The notes below the pieces were generated by a model, which did not search any database, was not told where the DNA came from, and worked only from the letters and a program-made list of their open reading frames with translations. This document shows positions 42,888 through 51,000 of a stretch of 64,000 nt of DNA, piece by piece. The DNA is from Lachnospiraceae bacterium (GTDB lineage Bacteria; Bacillota; Clostridia; Lachnospirales; Lachnospiraceae): NCBI GenBank assembly GCA_017427775.1, contig JAFRSD010000013.1, positions 62,001 to 126,000 of the forward strand, written 5' to 3'. Position numbers and translations under genes: made by a program. Position 1 is the first letter of the stretch; each line of letters opens with the position of its first letter.

Positions 42888-43678
42888 CCTTTCTTGAATA
42901 CCGAATACTCTTTAAATCCGAGTTCCTTAAGCATTTCGCAGGCCTTGTCAAAGGCCCCCGCGACTTGCTCCGTCCGGTGCGCGTCGGAGCCGATCGTTAA
43001 CGTGGTCCCGCCAAATGCGCGGTAGCGGGCGAGAATGTCGGCCGACGGATTGGTCCTGCCGCCGCGGAACAGGCGGGAAGTGTTTACTTCGATGCCTTTG
43101 CCGCGGGCAATGAGTTCCTTAAGAATCGTATCGACAATCGAATCGAATTTCGTCAGATCGACGGTCACGCCTTCCGGAATGTAGCGGATAATGTAATCGA
43201 GATGTCCGTAAACGTTGAAGCAATCATAATTCCGAACGCTGTAGAGGACCGAATCGTAATACATCTGTACGATCTCCTCGGCGGAACGACCGTTCCATTT
43301 GTCTTTATGGTACGGATCAAAGTGATCAATCACGTGCGTGGAACCGATCACGAAATCGAACGGATAGTCCGAAACCAGCTTCTCACAGAGCTTTTTCACT
43401 TTAGCGCGGGTGTACGGCTCATCACGAAGGCCGAGCTCCACGCCGATCCGCAGGTCAATCTTGCCGCGATAGGCTTTCCGCAGGGCGGTTAGTTTGTCAA
43501 AGTATGCATCCGGGTCAAATGTGAATGGCTCCTCTTTGATCGGAAACAGGTAATCCATGTGGTCGGTGATGCAGTATGTCTTCATACCGAGCGCGATTGC
43601 CCGTTCGATCATGCTCTCGGGCGAGGCTTCGCTGTCGGTGGAGAAACTTGTATGCGTATGAAAATCTGCGGTAATCAT
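42863..43678 (-). CDS. hisK: PHP-family histidinol-phosphatase
   Basis: This 271-residue protein has the PHP phosphoesterase fold of HisJ/HisK: DFHTHTSFSTDSEA, ITDHMDYLFP, IGVELGLRD, VIGSTHVIDH, NVYGHLDYI and IGSDAHRTEQVAG supply the metal ligands. Such enzymes dephosphorylate histidinol phosphate in histidine synthesis. No other his gene is adjacent, so the in vivo substrate is not certain. Its last codons overlap the terminator stem. The rqcH stop lies 37 bases upstream. Confidence 0.88.
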   Translation of the reverse strand: MITADFHTHTSFSTDSEASPESMIERAIALGMKTYCITDHMDYLFPIKEEPFTFDPDAYFDKLTALRKAYRGKIDLRIGVELGLRDEPYTRAKVKKLCEKLVSDYPFDFVIGSTHVIDHFDPYHKDKWNGRSAEEIVQMYYDSVLYSVRNYDCFNVYGHLDYIIRYIPEGVTVDLTKFDSIVDTILKELIARGKGIEVNTSRLFRGGRTNPSADILARYRAFGGTTLTIGSDAHRTEQVAGAFDKACEMLKELGFKEYSVFKKGKESRQKL

Positions 43679-43715
43679 TCTCTTGTTCCTTTTCTGATAA
43701 TATGCCTGACCGGCG

Positions 43716-45476
43716 TTATTCCATTACTTCCGTCAGTCCTTCATCGATCCCGGGCGATGCGACCAGGGAATAGTTCGTGTAGTAAACGACAAAACCGGGC
43801 TTCGCACCGTTCGGCTTCTTGACGTTCTTTCGGAGCAGGTAGTCGACCTCCACTTTGCCGCCGCCTTCCCGTCCGGAAGAGTAGTAAGCGGCAAGGCTTC
43901 CCGCAATGTTAAAGAGCTCGTCGGGCACTTCGCGGCCGCCGGTCTTTAAGATCACGTGCGAGCCGGGGATTCCCTTAGCGTGGAACCACCAGTCGCCGCC
44001 GCTCGCCAGATTAAAGGTCAGATCGTCGTTTTGGTAGTTATTCTTGCCGACGAACAGATCGAACCCGTCCTTCGTGCGGTAGTGGTAGGGTTTGCTCTTC
44101 TGCGGGCGGCTCTTCTTGGCGCCGGGCTCGCGGTGGAACTTCAGATAGCCGCAGTCGGTAAGCTCGGTTTTGATCTGGTTCAGGTCGGCTTCGGCGCAGG
44201 CAAATGCGAGCGACTCCTTTACCGATTCCAGATGGTTAAGCTCAGCCTCGCTGGCGGCAAGCTGTTCCGTCAGGGCCTCGCCGGTCCGGCGGAGCTTCGC
44301 GTACTTGTCAAAGTATTTCTTGGCATTCTCCAATGCGGTAAGCGTCGGATCGAGCGGGATGGTGATCTCCGTGTTGTCATAATAGTTCATGCAGGTGAAG
44401 GCTTTGCTTCCGGGCTCGGCGGAATAGCCGTATGTCGTCAGCAGTTCGCCGTAAATGCGGAAACGGTCTTTCTTGCGGGTGTCGTCCATCTGCTTGCGCT
44501 GCAGGTCGAGTTTCTTCGCGGTACGCTCGATCGCGTTCTGTACGGTCTTACGAAGGTCTGCTGACTTGGCCCGCATACGCGTTACCGTGTCCTTCTCCTG
44601 GTAGTAGCCGAGTACGACATCGCTGATGGACTGCTTCTCGATGACCTCGTACTCCGGGTAATCCGAGAAGGTGCGGAGCGGAACAGGGGCAAATTCCACA
44701 GGCACGCCGTCCTTTTTATAGATGACGGGCGTGTAGGATTCCGTTTCGATCCGCTGACGAAGCCAGCCGAAGATCTCGGCAAGCGATGAACGGTCACTAT
44801 CGGACAATTCGGCGGCAGGCAGCTCCGGATTGATGCCGGCACGGCAGCAGAGTTCGTTTGCGATGACGGGGCTTAAGCCGGTAACGGTGCGGTAGATCGC
44901 CGCGGAAACCGGTCCGCTCTGTGCGGCAAGCGTTTCACAAAGGGCAGACGGAGCCTCCGAAAGAAGAGAGTGCTTGCCGTTGGTCTTCGGAATAAACCAG
45001 GGCTTTCCGGGAAGAACCTCCCGAACGGAGCTGACGAACGAATTGACCCGTTTGATACTGTCTATGATCTGGTAATCCTCGGTCGTAAAGATGATGTTTG
45101 AGTACTTTCCCATCAACTCGATGATCAGGTATTTCACGCATGTGTCACCCATCTCGTTCAGGTGCTGCAGCTTAAACTGCACGACACGCTCGAGGTCGGG
45201 CTGAAGGATGTCGAGAATCCGACCGCCGTTCAGGTGTTTTCTTAGCAGCATGCAGAACGCGGGCGCCGTCATCGGGGCCGCTTTGGTTTCGTCCCGGAGG
45301 CACGCAAGGGGCAGGGAAGCGCTTGCGGAAAGCTGCAGATAATAAGTGTTGTCGGTCTTAATTGTAAGAAAAAGCTCATCGGCTTCGGGCTGGCTGATCT
45401 TCTGGATCCGGCCGCCTGAAAGCGCGCGTTTCCATTCGGAAACAAGAGCGGAAAGTGTGATGCCGTCAAATGCCAT
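43716..45476 (-). CDS. rqcH: Ribosome quality-control factor RqcH (NFACT/FbpA family)
   Basis: This 586-residue protein is the bacterial NEMF/Rqc2 homologue that adds C-terminal alanine tails to stalled chains on the 50S subunit; older annotation calls it fibronectin-binding protein A. It has NFACT-N (MAFDGITLSALVSEW, then LSASASLPLACL), a helical middle and coiled coil (about residues 270-440), and NFACT-R (GGDWWFHAKGIPGSHVIL). I chose the ATG at 45476: GGGAGG lies 9 bases upstream. The longer frame to 45527 would cross the promoter region. Confidence 0.92.
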   Translation of the reverse strand: MAFDGITLSALVSEWKRALSGGRIQKISQPEADELFLTIKTDNTYYLQLSASASLPLACLRDETKAAPMTAPAFCMLLRKHLNGGRILDILQPDLERVVQFKLQHLNEMGDTCVKYLIIELMGKYSNIIFTTEDYQIIDSIKRVNSFVSSVREVLPGKPWFIPKTNGKHSLLSEAPSALCETLAAQSGPVSAAIYRTVTGLSPVIANELCCRAGINPELPAAELSDSDRSSLAEIFGWLRQRIETESYTPVIYKKDGVPVEFAPVPLRTFSDYPEYEVIEKQSISDVVLGYYQEKDTVTRMRAKSADLRKTVQNAIERTAKKLDLQRKQMDDTRKKDRFRIYGELLTTYGYSAEPGSKAFTCMNYYDNTEITIPLDPTLTALENAKKYFDKYAKLRRTGEALTEQLAASEAELNHLESVKESLAFACAEADLNQIKTELTDCGYLKFHREPGAKKSRPQKSKPYHYRTKDGFDLFVGKNNYQNDDLTFNLASGGDWWFHAKGIPGSHVILKTGGREVPDELFNIAGSLAAYYSSGREGGGKVEVDYLLRKNVKKPNGAKPGFVVYYTNYSLVASPGIDEGLTEVME

Positions 45477-45514
45477 TTTGGTTATCCTCCCACGCATAAT
45501 ATAACATATTACAT

Positions 45515-45543
45515 TTGACATTACCATTGAAAATATTTATAAT
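45515..45543 (+). promoter_or_regulatory. Consensus promoter of the rhomboid-like gene run
   Basis: TTGACA (45515-45520), 17 bases and TATAAT (45538-45543) are a perfect sigma-A match in an A+T-rich divergent region. The leader is about 54 bases. Confidence 0.9.
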
Positions 45544-45604
45544 ATACTAGAATAATTTTGATTTGTTCCGACGTGCGCGAGGGGAACAGGGAGTATACGG
45601 GAAG

Positions 45605-46570
45605 ATGATCTATCGCCTTGAGAAAAAGTTCGGAAAGTACGCGATCAAGAACTTAATGAGATATGTTACGGCCGCCTATATTCTTGGGTGGCTGATTTCG
45701 ATGATGAGCCCGTCGTTTTATACCGACTGGCTGATGTTCGATGTGGAAAAGGTGTTCTTAAAGGGACAGGTATGGCGTCTTTTGACATTTCTGATCCAGC
45801 CGATCACTTATGATACGGAGAGCGGAATTGATATTCTGTTTATGCTGATCTCGCTGTATCTATATTACTTTATCGGAATGACGCTTGAGAGGCTGTGGGG
45901 CAGCTTCCGGTTCAATCTGTTCTATTTCTCCGGCATCCTGTTCAACATCATCGCGGTGCTGATCATCTATGCGGGAACGCTGGTCGTATGGGGCGGCGGA
46001 TATTCGTATCCGATCCCGCTTGATTACATCAATCTTTCGATGTTCCTGGCATTTTCCGTGGAGTTCTCCGAAGTATCGCTTCTGTTGTTCTTCATCATTC
46101 CGGTGAAGGTAAAGTACATCGGAATCATATATGCCCTGATTCATGTTTATTCCATCGTTACGCTGCTTCTTTCCGGCCAGGCGCTCGGTGTCTACATGGC
46201 CGTCGCATTTATCGTTGCGGTGCTGAACTTCGTGCTTTTCTTCATCAACACGCGAAAGTACCGGAAGGGTGCGATGAAGCATCTGAAACGGCGGTTTGAG
46301 TACGCGACGGAGGTCCGCAAGGGCGAGCGCGAGGCACAGGTTGTCGGTACCGCAAGCTCCGGCAAGACGGTCATCACGAGACACCGCTGCGTGGTCTGCG
46401 GCCGTACGGAATTGGATGATCCGGAACTGGAGTTCCGTTTCTGCAGCAAATGCGAAGGCAATTACGAGTACTGCATGGATCACCTCTACACGCATGTGCA
46501 TGTCGTCCGCGAGAAGAAGGACGCTGAAGCTTCGGGAGAGGGCACAGGACAGGACAAGAACGAAGATTGA
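45605..46570 (+). CDS. Rhomboid/Derlin-like membrane protein with C-terminal zinc ribbon
   Basis: This 321-residue protein has about six membrane segments in its first 220 residues (WLISMMSPSF, GQVWRLLTFLIQPI, YYFIGMTLERLWGSFRFN), a pattern seen in rhomboids and Derlins. The GxSG catalytic motif is not seen; the matching place reads NLSMFLAFSVEF, so it is likely a non-peptidase. The C-terminal part is soluble and has a CxxC...CxxC site (CVVCGRTE, CSKCEGNYEYC), then an acidic tail. ATG 45605 follows GGGAG. The next gene is 29 bases away, so the two are probably co-expressed. Confidence 0.75.
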   Translation: MIYRLEKKFGKYAIKNLMRYVTAAYILGWLISMMSPSFYTDWLMFDVEKVFLKGQVWRLLTFLIQPITYDTESGIDILFMLISLYLYYFIGMTLERLWGSFRFNLFYFSGILFNIIAVLIIYAGTLVVWGGGYSYPIPLDYINLSMFLAFSVEFSEVSLLLFFIIPVKVKYIGIIYALIHVYSIVTLLLSGQALGVYMAVAFIVAVLNFVLFFINTRKYRKGAMKHLKRRFEYATEVRKGEREAQVVGTASSGKTVITRHRCVVCGRTELDDPELEFRFCSKCEGNYEYCMDHLYTHVHVVREKKDAEASGEGTGQDKNED

Positions 46571-46599
46571 CTATATTACGATATAAGGAACGTTGACCT

Positions 46600-47988
46600 A
46601 TGAAATCTGACAATAACGCGATCAAAAAGCTTTCGAAGGCTTATGATTCGCTTGCATGGATGAATCTGACCGCACATCTTTACGACCTCACGGAGGCTGT
46701 ACGGGACGGGCGGTACGGAATGGAATTTACCGGGCTGCAGGGCGAGACCAATACGCTGTACGGACGCCTTTTGGAGGCAATCCGCAGCTACTCGGACCGT
46801 GGTGAGGGCGCACGGGAGTCGATCCTTTCCGAAATGAGCGCGATCCGTGAGAAGATCGTGCGCCGTTCCGAACAGATTCAGGTGTTCAGCGACTCGCTGA
46901 CGATTTACGAATACCTGCTGAACCGCGTCGAGTATTCGCTTTCGGACAACGGGGAACCGTTCGACGACGAGGAGGAGGCGAGAGACCTTCTTCGTAAGAT
47001 TTTCGATGCAAAGGATGCGGCAGAGGTGAACCTTCGGATTCAGATGATGGTTTCGCAGCTTCCGGTCCGCATTACGAAATCCAGATTTTTCGACCTCGTA
47101 AAAGAGGCTTTCTCGATTTACGGCAATTCCGACGTGGACGCGCTGGAGGGCTTCCGTTACCGGATCGTTTCCGCAGCGGCCATGCAGGATCGCCCGACGG
47201 ACAAGATCTTCGAGGAATACAGCCGGCTGATCGACATGCTTGAGAAGAAGACGGTCGACGCCGAAATGGATATGGATACATGCCTCAGCCTGCAGGATGC
47301 CGTTAAGGATTGCGGAGAGGATCTCGGCGAGTGCACGGAATACCTGATGGCGCTTCAGGAATGCGTGAACGCGTTCTATACGATCGCGCTTTTGGATCAG
47401 GACAGTGCCGACGAGCAGACCAGAGGACTCATGCTTCCCGCTGTCGGTTCCATCACGGAATTCGGCCTGAACATTCTCGGCGGACGGCAGGTTCCTCTTT
47501 CAGAGGGTGAACTTGCACCCGCATTTGCCTTCATGGAAGGCCGCATGGAGCAGCTTTCCGAGCAGGTGCTGAAAGAGGAGGCCAAGATTGACGCCTACTG
47601 TGAGCATGACGCGGCATTTGCCCAGAGCGAAGAAGGCACGCAGATCCTTCTTGCGAAGAAGCTGATGTCGACATCTCTTTTTGCGAGACTCAGCGAGCAG
47701 AAGATCGTCATGGTTACGCCCGAGAAGCTCGAGAGCGTTGCGGCGGAGACAATCGAGACGCTTGCGGCGGGACTCGAAGGACGCTCGCGCGGGTACAACC
47801 GTTCGGTGATGGCTTCGGTTCTCAAGGAACTGCCGGTATTCTTCAATTCCCATACGGAAGTTATGAATTATGTGCTCCAGTCGCTTCACAACTGCAGCAA
47901 TGTCGGTGAGAAGCGCGTCGCGGCGGAGATGCTTCGAAGCCTGTTGAGCGCGGACAGCGAACCTGATACGGAGGCGGCAGAGTCATGA
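46600..47988 (+). CDS. Large helical protein of unknown function
   Basis: I do not recognise this 462-residue protein. It has no signal peptide or membrane segment and looks almost entirely alpha-helical, acidic, with short predicted coiled coils (such as MSAIREKIVRRSEQIQVFSD). There are no clear catalytic motifs. It sits between the rhomboid-like gene and a 103-residue protein, overlapping the latter by 4 bases (ATGA). The place suggests it works with those two. Its last residues are acidic (SDSEPDTEAAES). Only translation and context support it. Confidence 0.7.
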   Translation: MKSDNNAIKKLSKAYDSLAWMNLTAHLYDLTEAVRDGRYGMEFTGLQGETNTLYGRLLEAIRSYSDRGEGARESILSEMSAIREKIVRRSEQIQVFSDSLTIYEYLLNRVEYSLSDNGEPFDDEEEARDLLRKIFDAKDAAEVNLRIQMMVSQLPVRITKSRFFDLVKEAFSIYGNSDVDALEGFRYRIVSAAAMQDRPTDKIFEEYSRLIDMLEKKTVDAEMDMDTCLSLQDAVKDCGEDLGECTEYLMALQECVNAFYTIALLDQDSADEQTRGLMLPAVGSITEFGLNILGGRQVPLSEGELAPAFAFMEGRMEQLSEQVLKEEAKIDAYCEHDAAFAQSEEGTQILLAKKLMSTSLFARLSEQKIVMVTPEKLESVAAETIETLAAGLEGRSRGYNRSVMASVLKELPVFFNSHTEVMNYVLQSLHNCSNVGEKRVAAEMLRSLLSADSEPDTEAAES

Positions 47989-48296
47989 TCACCATCAGCA
48001 AAAACCTGATCATTCCTGCCGAGCAGGAGGAAAAGCGAAAGAAGATGACCGCCCAGCTTACAAAGCGGCGTCCTTCGGACCGTGCACTTTACTGTGTGAT
48101 CCTTCCGACGACCGGTAGCGGCATTCTGGAAGTAATCCCGCTTTTTGCGCTTCGTCTCGAGGCAAAGGACCATGATATTACAATCCTCGGTGTCAGCGAA
48201 GGCAGGGAGAATGCCCTCAAACTTGTGGAGAGCATGATCGGGGAAGTGTACCGGGAGACCGGCGCATTTGACGTAGAAAAGTATTTTCTGAAATAA
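47985..48296 (+). CDS. Small conserved-looking protein of unknown function
   Basis: This 103-residue protein has an N-terminal basic helical part (EEKRKKMTAQLTKRR), then strand-like stretches LYCVILPTTGSGILEVIPL and DITILGVSEGRENALKLV. It could be a small alpha/beta domain. Its ATG overlaps the stop of the helical protein gene, so the two are likely translated together. No motif that I know is present. Confidence 0.65.
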   Translation: MITISKNLIIPAEQEEKRKKMTAQLTKRRPSDRALYCVILPTTGSGILEVIPLFALRLEAKDHDITILGVSEGRENALKLVESMIGEVYRETGAFDVEKYFLK

Positions 48297-48368
48297 AGAC
48301 GCAATGTCCGTAAGGCTGTGCGGCCTATGCCGCAGGACGCGACCTGAACCGGGACGAAAGGAGGAGAC

Positions 48369-49550
48369 GTGAGTATCGTTTTTATGATCTTAAAGATACT
48401 TGGAATAACGCTTCTTGCGATTATTCTGCTTGTCCTTCTCGTCCTGGCGGCGCTTCTGTTCTGCGCGTTTAAGTATGAGATAACGGCCGACGGCGATAAG
48501 GACGGGCCGGAGGTTCACGCCCTCGTTAAGGTGCGATGGCTGTTCCGGATCGTCAGCTTCCAATATCTGTTCGATAAGACGCCCGACGGGGCCGAAGATA
48601 AGAACGGATACATCCTGCGGGTGTTCGGCATCCCCGTTAAGAAGGCAATCAATAAGCCCGGAGATGAAGACCACGCTGACGACGGGGAATCATCGGACGG
48701 CGGAAGTGATTCCGGAGAAACGGCCGGACAGGGGGACAACGATTCCGATGAGAAGCCCGATTCCGGCGGCGAAACCGCGGGAAATGAGCCGGAGAGCAGT
48801 TCCGCGACCGATGTGAAATCCGGGGGAGAGACTTCAAAGCCTGAGGACAGCGCAAAACCCGGGGAAGAAACTTCGAAACCGGAGGACGGCGTAAAGCCCG
48901 GGGAGACCTCGAAGCCCGAAGGCAAGACCGACGGCACTGAAGAATCCGGCGGAAACGGCGATGAGAGCACCGAAACAGCCGATTCGGAAAGCGCCGAAGC
49001 ATCCAATGAGGAAAGCGGAGAGAAACCGAAGGGCAAGCTCGCCGCGAAGATCAAAGGAATCAAGGATAAAATCAGTAAAAAGGTGACCGACCTGCTCGAA
49101 TCCTTCGAGGCGCTGCTGATCCTGTTACAAAAGAAGAAAGGACTTCTTGAGAAATACATCACCAAGAAATCCACGAAGAAAGCCGTTAAGAAGGCTTGGA
49201 AGGTGCTTGTGTGGGTACTGAAGCACATTTGCCCGAAGAAGTACAGCGGAAGCCTTACGTTCGGCCTCGATGATCCGTCGCTGACCGGAGAAATATGCGC
49301 GGCAATCTCGCCTTGGTACATCCTGATTGCCGACAAGTTCACCGTTACGCCTTCCTTTGAAGGAAAGCTTACGGCAGGCGGAAATGTATATCTCAAAGGA
49401 AGAATAAGGCTGTGGGGATTCCTCACACGCGCCATCAGCCTTTACCGCGACAAGAACATCCGCAAGGTTGTTGACGAAGCGAAGAAGGTTAAGGAAACCA
49501 TTATGGAAACGCCCGATGAGGCCAAGGAGATCTTCGCCGGGGCGGCGTAG
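48369..49550 (+). CDS. DUF2953-family membrane protein with acidic repeat
   Basis: This 393-residue protein starts at GTG 48369, after AAAGGAGGAGAC. It has an N-terminal transmembrane helix (about residues 6-32), then VHALVKVRWLFRIVSFQY and ILRVFGIPVKK, and after an insert, GSLTFGLDDPSLTGEI and GGNVYLKGRIRLWG, the DUF2953 pattern (YtfI of Bacillus). The insert (about residues 95-220) is Ser/Glu/Gly/Lys-rich with repeats of the form ETSKPED.KPG. In Bacillus the homologue lies beside ytfJ/gerW, as here, so a link with sporulation or germination is likely but not proven. Confidence 0.8.
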   Translation: MSIVFMILKILGITLLAIILLVLLVLAALLFCAFKYEITADGDKDGPEVHALVKVRWLFRIVSFQYLFDKTPDGAEDKNGYILRVFGIPVKKAINKPGDEDHADDGESSDGGSDSGETAGQGDNDSDEKPDSGGETAGNEPESSSATDVKSGGETSKPEDSAKPGEETSKPEDGVKPGETSKPEGKTDGTEESGGNGDESTETADSESAEASNEESGEKPKGKLAAKIKGIKDKISKKVTDLLESFEALLILLQKKKGLLEKYITKKSTKKAVKKAWKVLVWVLKHICPKKYSGSLTFGLDDPSLTGEICAAISPWYILIADKFTVTPSFEGKLTAGGNVYLKGRIRLWGFLTRAISLYRDKNIRKVVDEAKKVKETIMETPDEAKEIFAGAA

Positions 49551-49605
49551 CATTTGTCCAATCAGAACACGAAAATAAATTACAAGTGGAAAGGAACAGA
49601 AGATT

Positions 49606-50046
49606 ATGGCTAATGTAAACGAAACCGTACAGGGACTTTTAAAGGGGATGGAAGGATTTGTTACCACGAAGAGTGTAGTAGGCGAGGCAATCCGTATGGA
49701 TGACGGCACCGTGCTTCTTCCGCTTGTGGATGTAACGTTCGGCGTTGCAGCCGGCGCTTTCAATAAGGACGCCAAGAAGTCCGGAGACAGCAAGAGCGAC
49801 ACGCTCCGCGACCGTGTTGCGGGCGGCCTCGGCGGAAAGCTTTCCCCGAACGCGATCCTTGTGATCAAGGACGGCAATACGCGTCTGATCACGGTAAAGG
49901 ATACCGATACGCTTACGAGAATCGTCGATATGGCTCCCGAGGTTATCACCCGTGTGAAGGCCATGTTCTCCAAGAAGGACAAGGACCTGAACATCGACGA
50001 CAGCAAGGTCGACGAGGCGGCGCAGGAACTTCTTAAGAGTGAATAG
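49606..50046 (+). CDS. gerW: GerW (YtfJ) family spore protein
   Basis: This 146-residue protein has the GerW/YtfJ pattern: VGEAIRMDDGTVLLPLVDV, FGVAAG, and later GGLGGKLSPNAILVIKDG. GerW is a forespore protein needed for proper germination in Bacillus. Its presence suggests that this organism makes spores, though non-sporulating Lachnospiraceae also keep it. It is 55 bases after the DUF2953 gene. The stop is followed by the rpmB promoter. Confidence 0.9.
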   Translation: MANVNETVQGLLKGMEGFVTTKSVVGEAIRMDDGTVLLPLVDVTFGVAAGAFNKDAKKSGDSKSDTLRDRVAGGLGGKLSPNAILVIKDGNTRLITVKDTDTLTRIVDMAPEVITRVKAMFSKKDKDLNIDDSKVDEAAQELLKSE

Positions 50047-50090
50047 GCAAAATGCCCGAAAAAAGCTTTGAAAATGCGTGAAAAAAGTTC

Positions 50091-50119
50091 TTGCATTTGA
50101 AAAGTGTTTCTGTTATTAT
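50091..50119 (+). promoter_or_regulatory. rpmB promoter
   Basis: TTGCAT (50091-50096), 17 bases and TATTAT (50114-50119). The leader is about 47 bases and ends in GAAGGAGGTG. Confidence 0.8.
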
Positions 50120-50172
50120 GTGAATGTTCGGGTTATTGCAACCAATTCACAAGTGAAGGAGGTGCTTGTATC

Positions 50173-50370
50173 ATGGCAAAATGTGAGATTTGTGATAAGG
50201 GTGCACTTTTCGGCAGACAGATCAGCATTACGCGTAGTCAGGTTTCCGGAAGAGCTAATAAGATGTGGAAATCCAACGTGAAGACGGTTCGCGTAAAGGT
50301 TAACGGCGGAACCCAGAAGATGCATGTATGCACTTCGTGTCTCCGTTCCGGTTTAGTGGAAAGAGCATAA
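50173..50370 (+). CDS. rpmB: 50S ribosomal protein L28
   Basis: L28 (65 residues) starts MAKCEICDKGALFGRQIS and has NKMWKSNVKTVRVKV and the second cysteine pair CTSCLRSG, so this is the zinc-binding form (CxxC...CxxC). I chose ATG 50173; the strong AAGGAGGTG at 50157-50165 supports it. A terminator follows right after the stop, so rpmB is probably a single-gene transcript. The neighbours yloU-like, yloV-like and recG are the usual Firmicutes order. Confidence 0.97.
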   Translation: MAKCEICDKGALFGRQISITRSQVSGRANKMWKSNVKTVRVKVNGGTQKMHVCTSCLRSGLVERA

Positions 50371-50376
50371 TGATTC

Positions 50377-50409
50377 AGGGGTGTTGCCGCAGGGCGATAC
50401 CCCTTTTTT
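50377..50409 (+). terminator. rpmB terminator
   Basis: AGGGGT...TGCC pairs with GGC...ACCCCT over 50377-50404, with an internal mismatch, and a six-T run follows. Confidence 0.88.
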
Positions 50410-50594
50410 CTTTGTTTTTATGAGAAGATTGCCGATATAAACACATTTTCCGAAAAATGTGTTTATTTTTCTGCCATTTAGTGGTAATATGTTAATATCT
50501 ATGAGTTTGTTTTCTGCTGCGCGGAAGGAACCTCATGCCGCATGTCCGGCGTGAGACGATTCCGAACGGTACATCACAGATTAGGAGGGAACCT

Positions 50595-50951
50595 ATGGAC
50601 GGAACGATTACCAATAACAACGGTGATGTATATATTGATTTGGATGTTATCGCGAATTACGCAGGGTCTGCTGCAACCGAGTGTTTCGGTGTAGTGGGAA
50701 TGGCTGCCGTCAGCATGAAGGACGGCCTTTCCAAGCTCCTTCGCAAGGATTCGCTGAAGCACGGCGTGAAGGTTAAGCTTGCGGACAACCGCATTACGAT
50801 TGACCTGCACATTATTGTTTCCTATGGCATCAGCATTCAGGCTGTATGCACCAATCTTTATGAGAATGTCAAGTACCGTGTGGAGGATTTCACCGGTCTG
50901 AATGTCGAAAAACTGAATATTTATGTGGACGGCGTCCGCGTTATTGATTAA
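50595..50951 (+). CDS. Asp23/Gls24 family protein (YloU-like)
   Basis: This 118-residue protein has the Asp23/Gls24 pattern: GDVYIDLDVIANYAGSAATECFGVVGMA, then HIIVSYGISIQAVCTNLYENVKY and VEKLNIYVDGVRV. Family members are abundant envelope-stress proteins, and the one beside the DAK kinase gene is widely conserved. TAGGAGGG supports ATG 50595. The DAK gene follows at 50 bases. Confidence 0.9.
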   Translation: MDGTITNNNGDVYIDLDVIANYAGSAATECFGVVGMAAVSMKDGLSKLLRKDSLKHGVKVKLADNRITIDLHIIVSYGISIQAVCTNLYENVKYRVEDFTGLNVEKLNIYVDGVRVID

Positions 50952-51000
50952 TTGATTGCACGCCGGCCCGTTCGGGTTTTTGGCAAAAGGAGGAAGGAAA

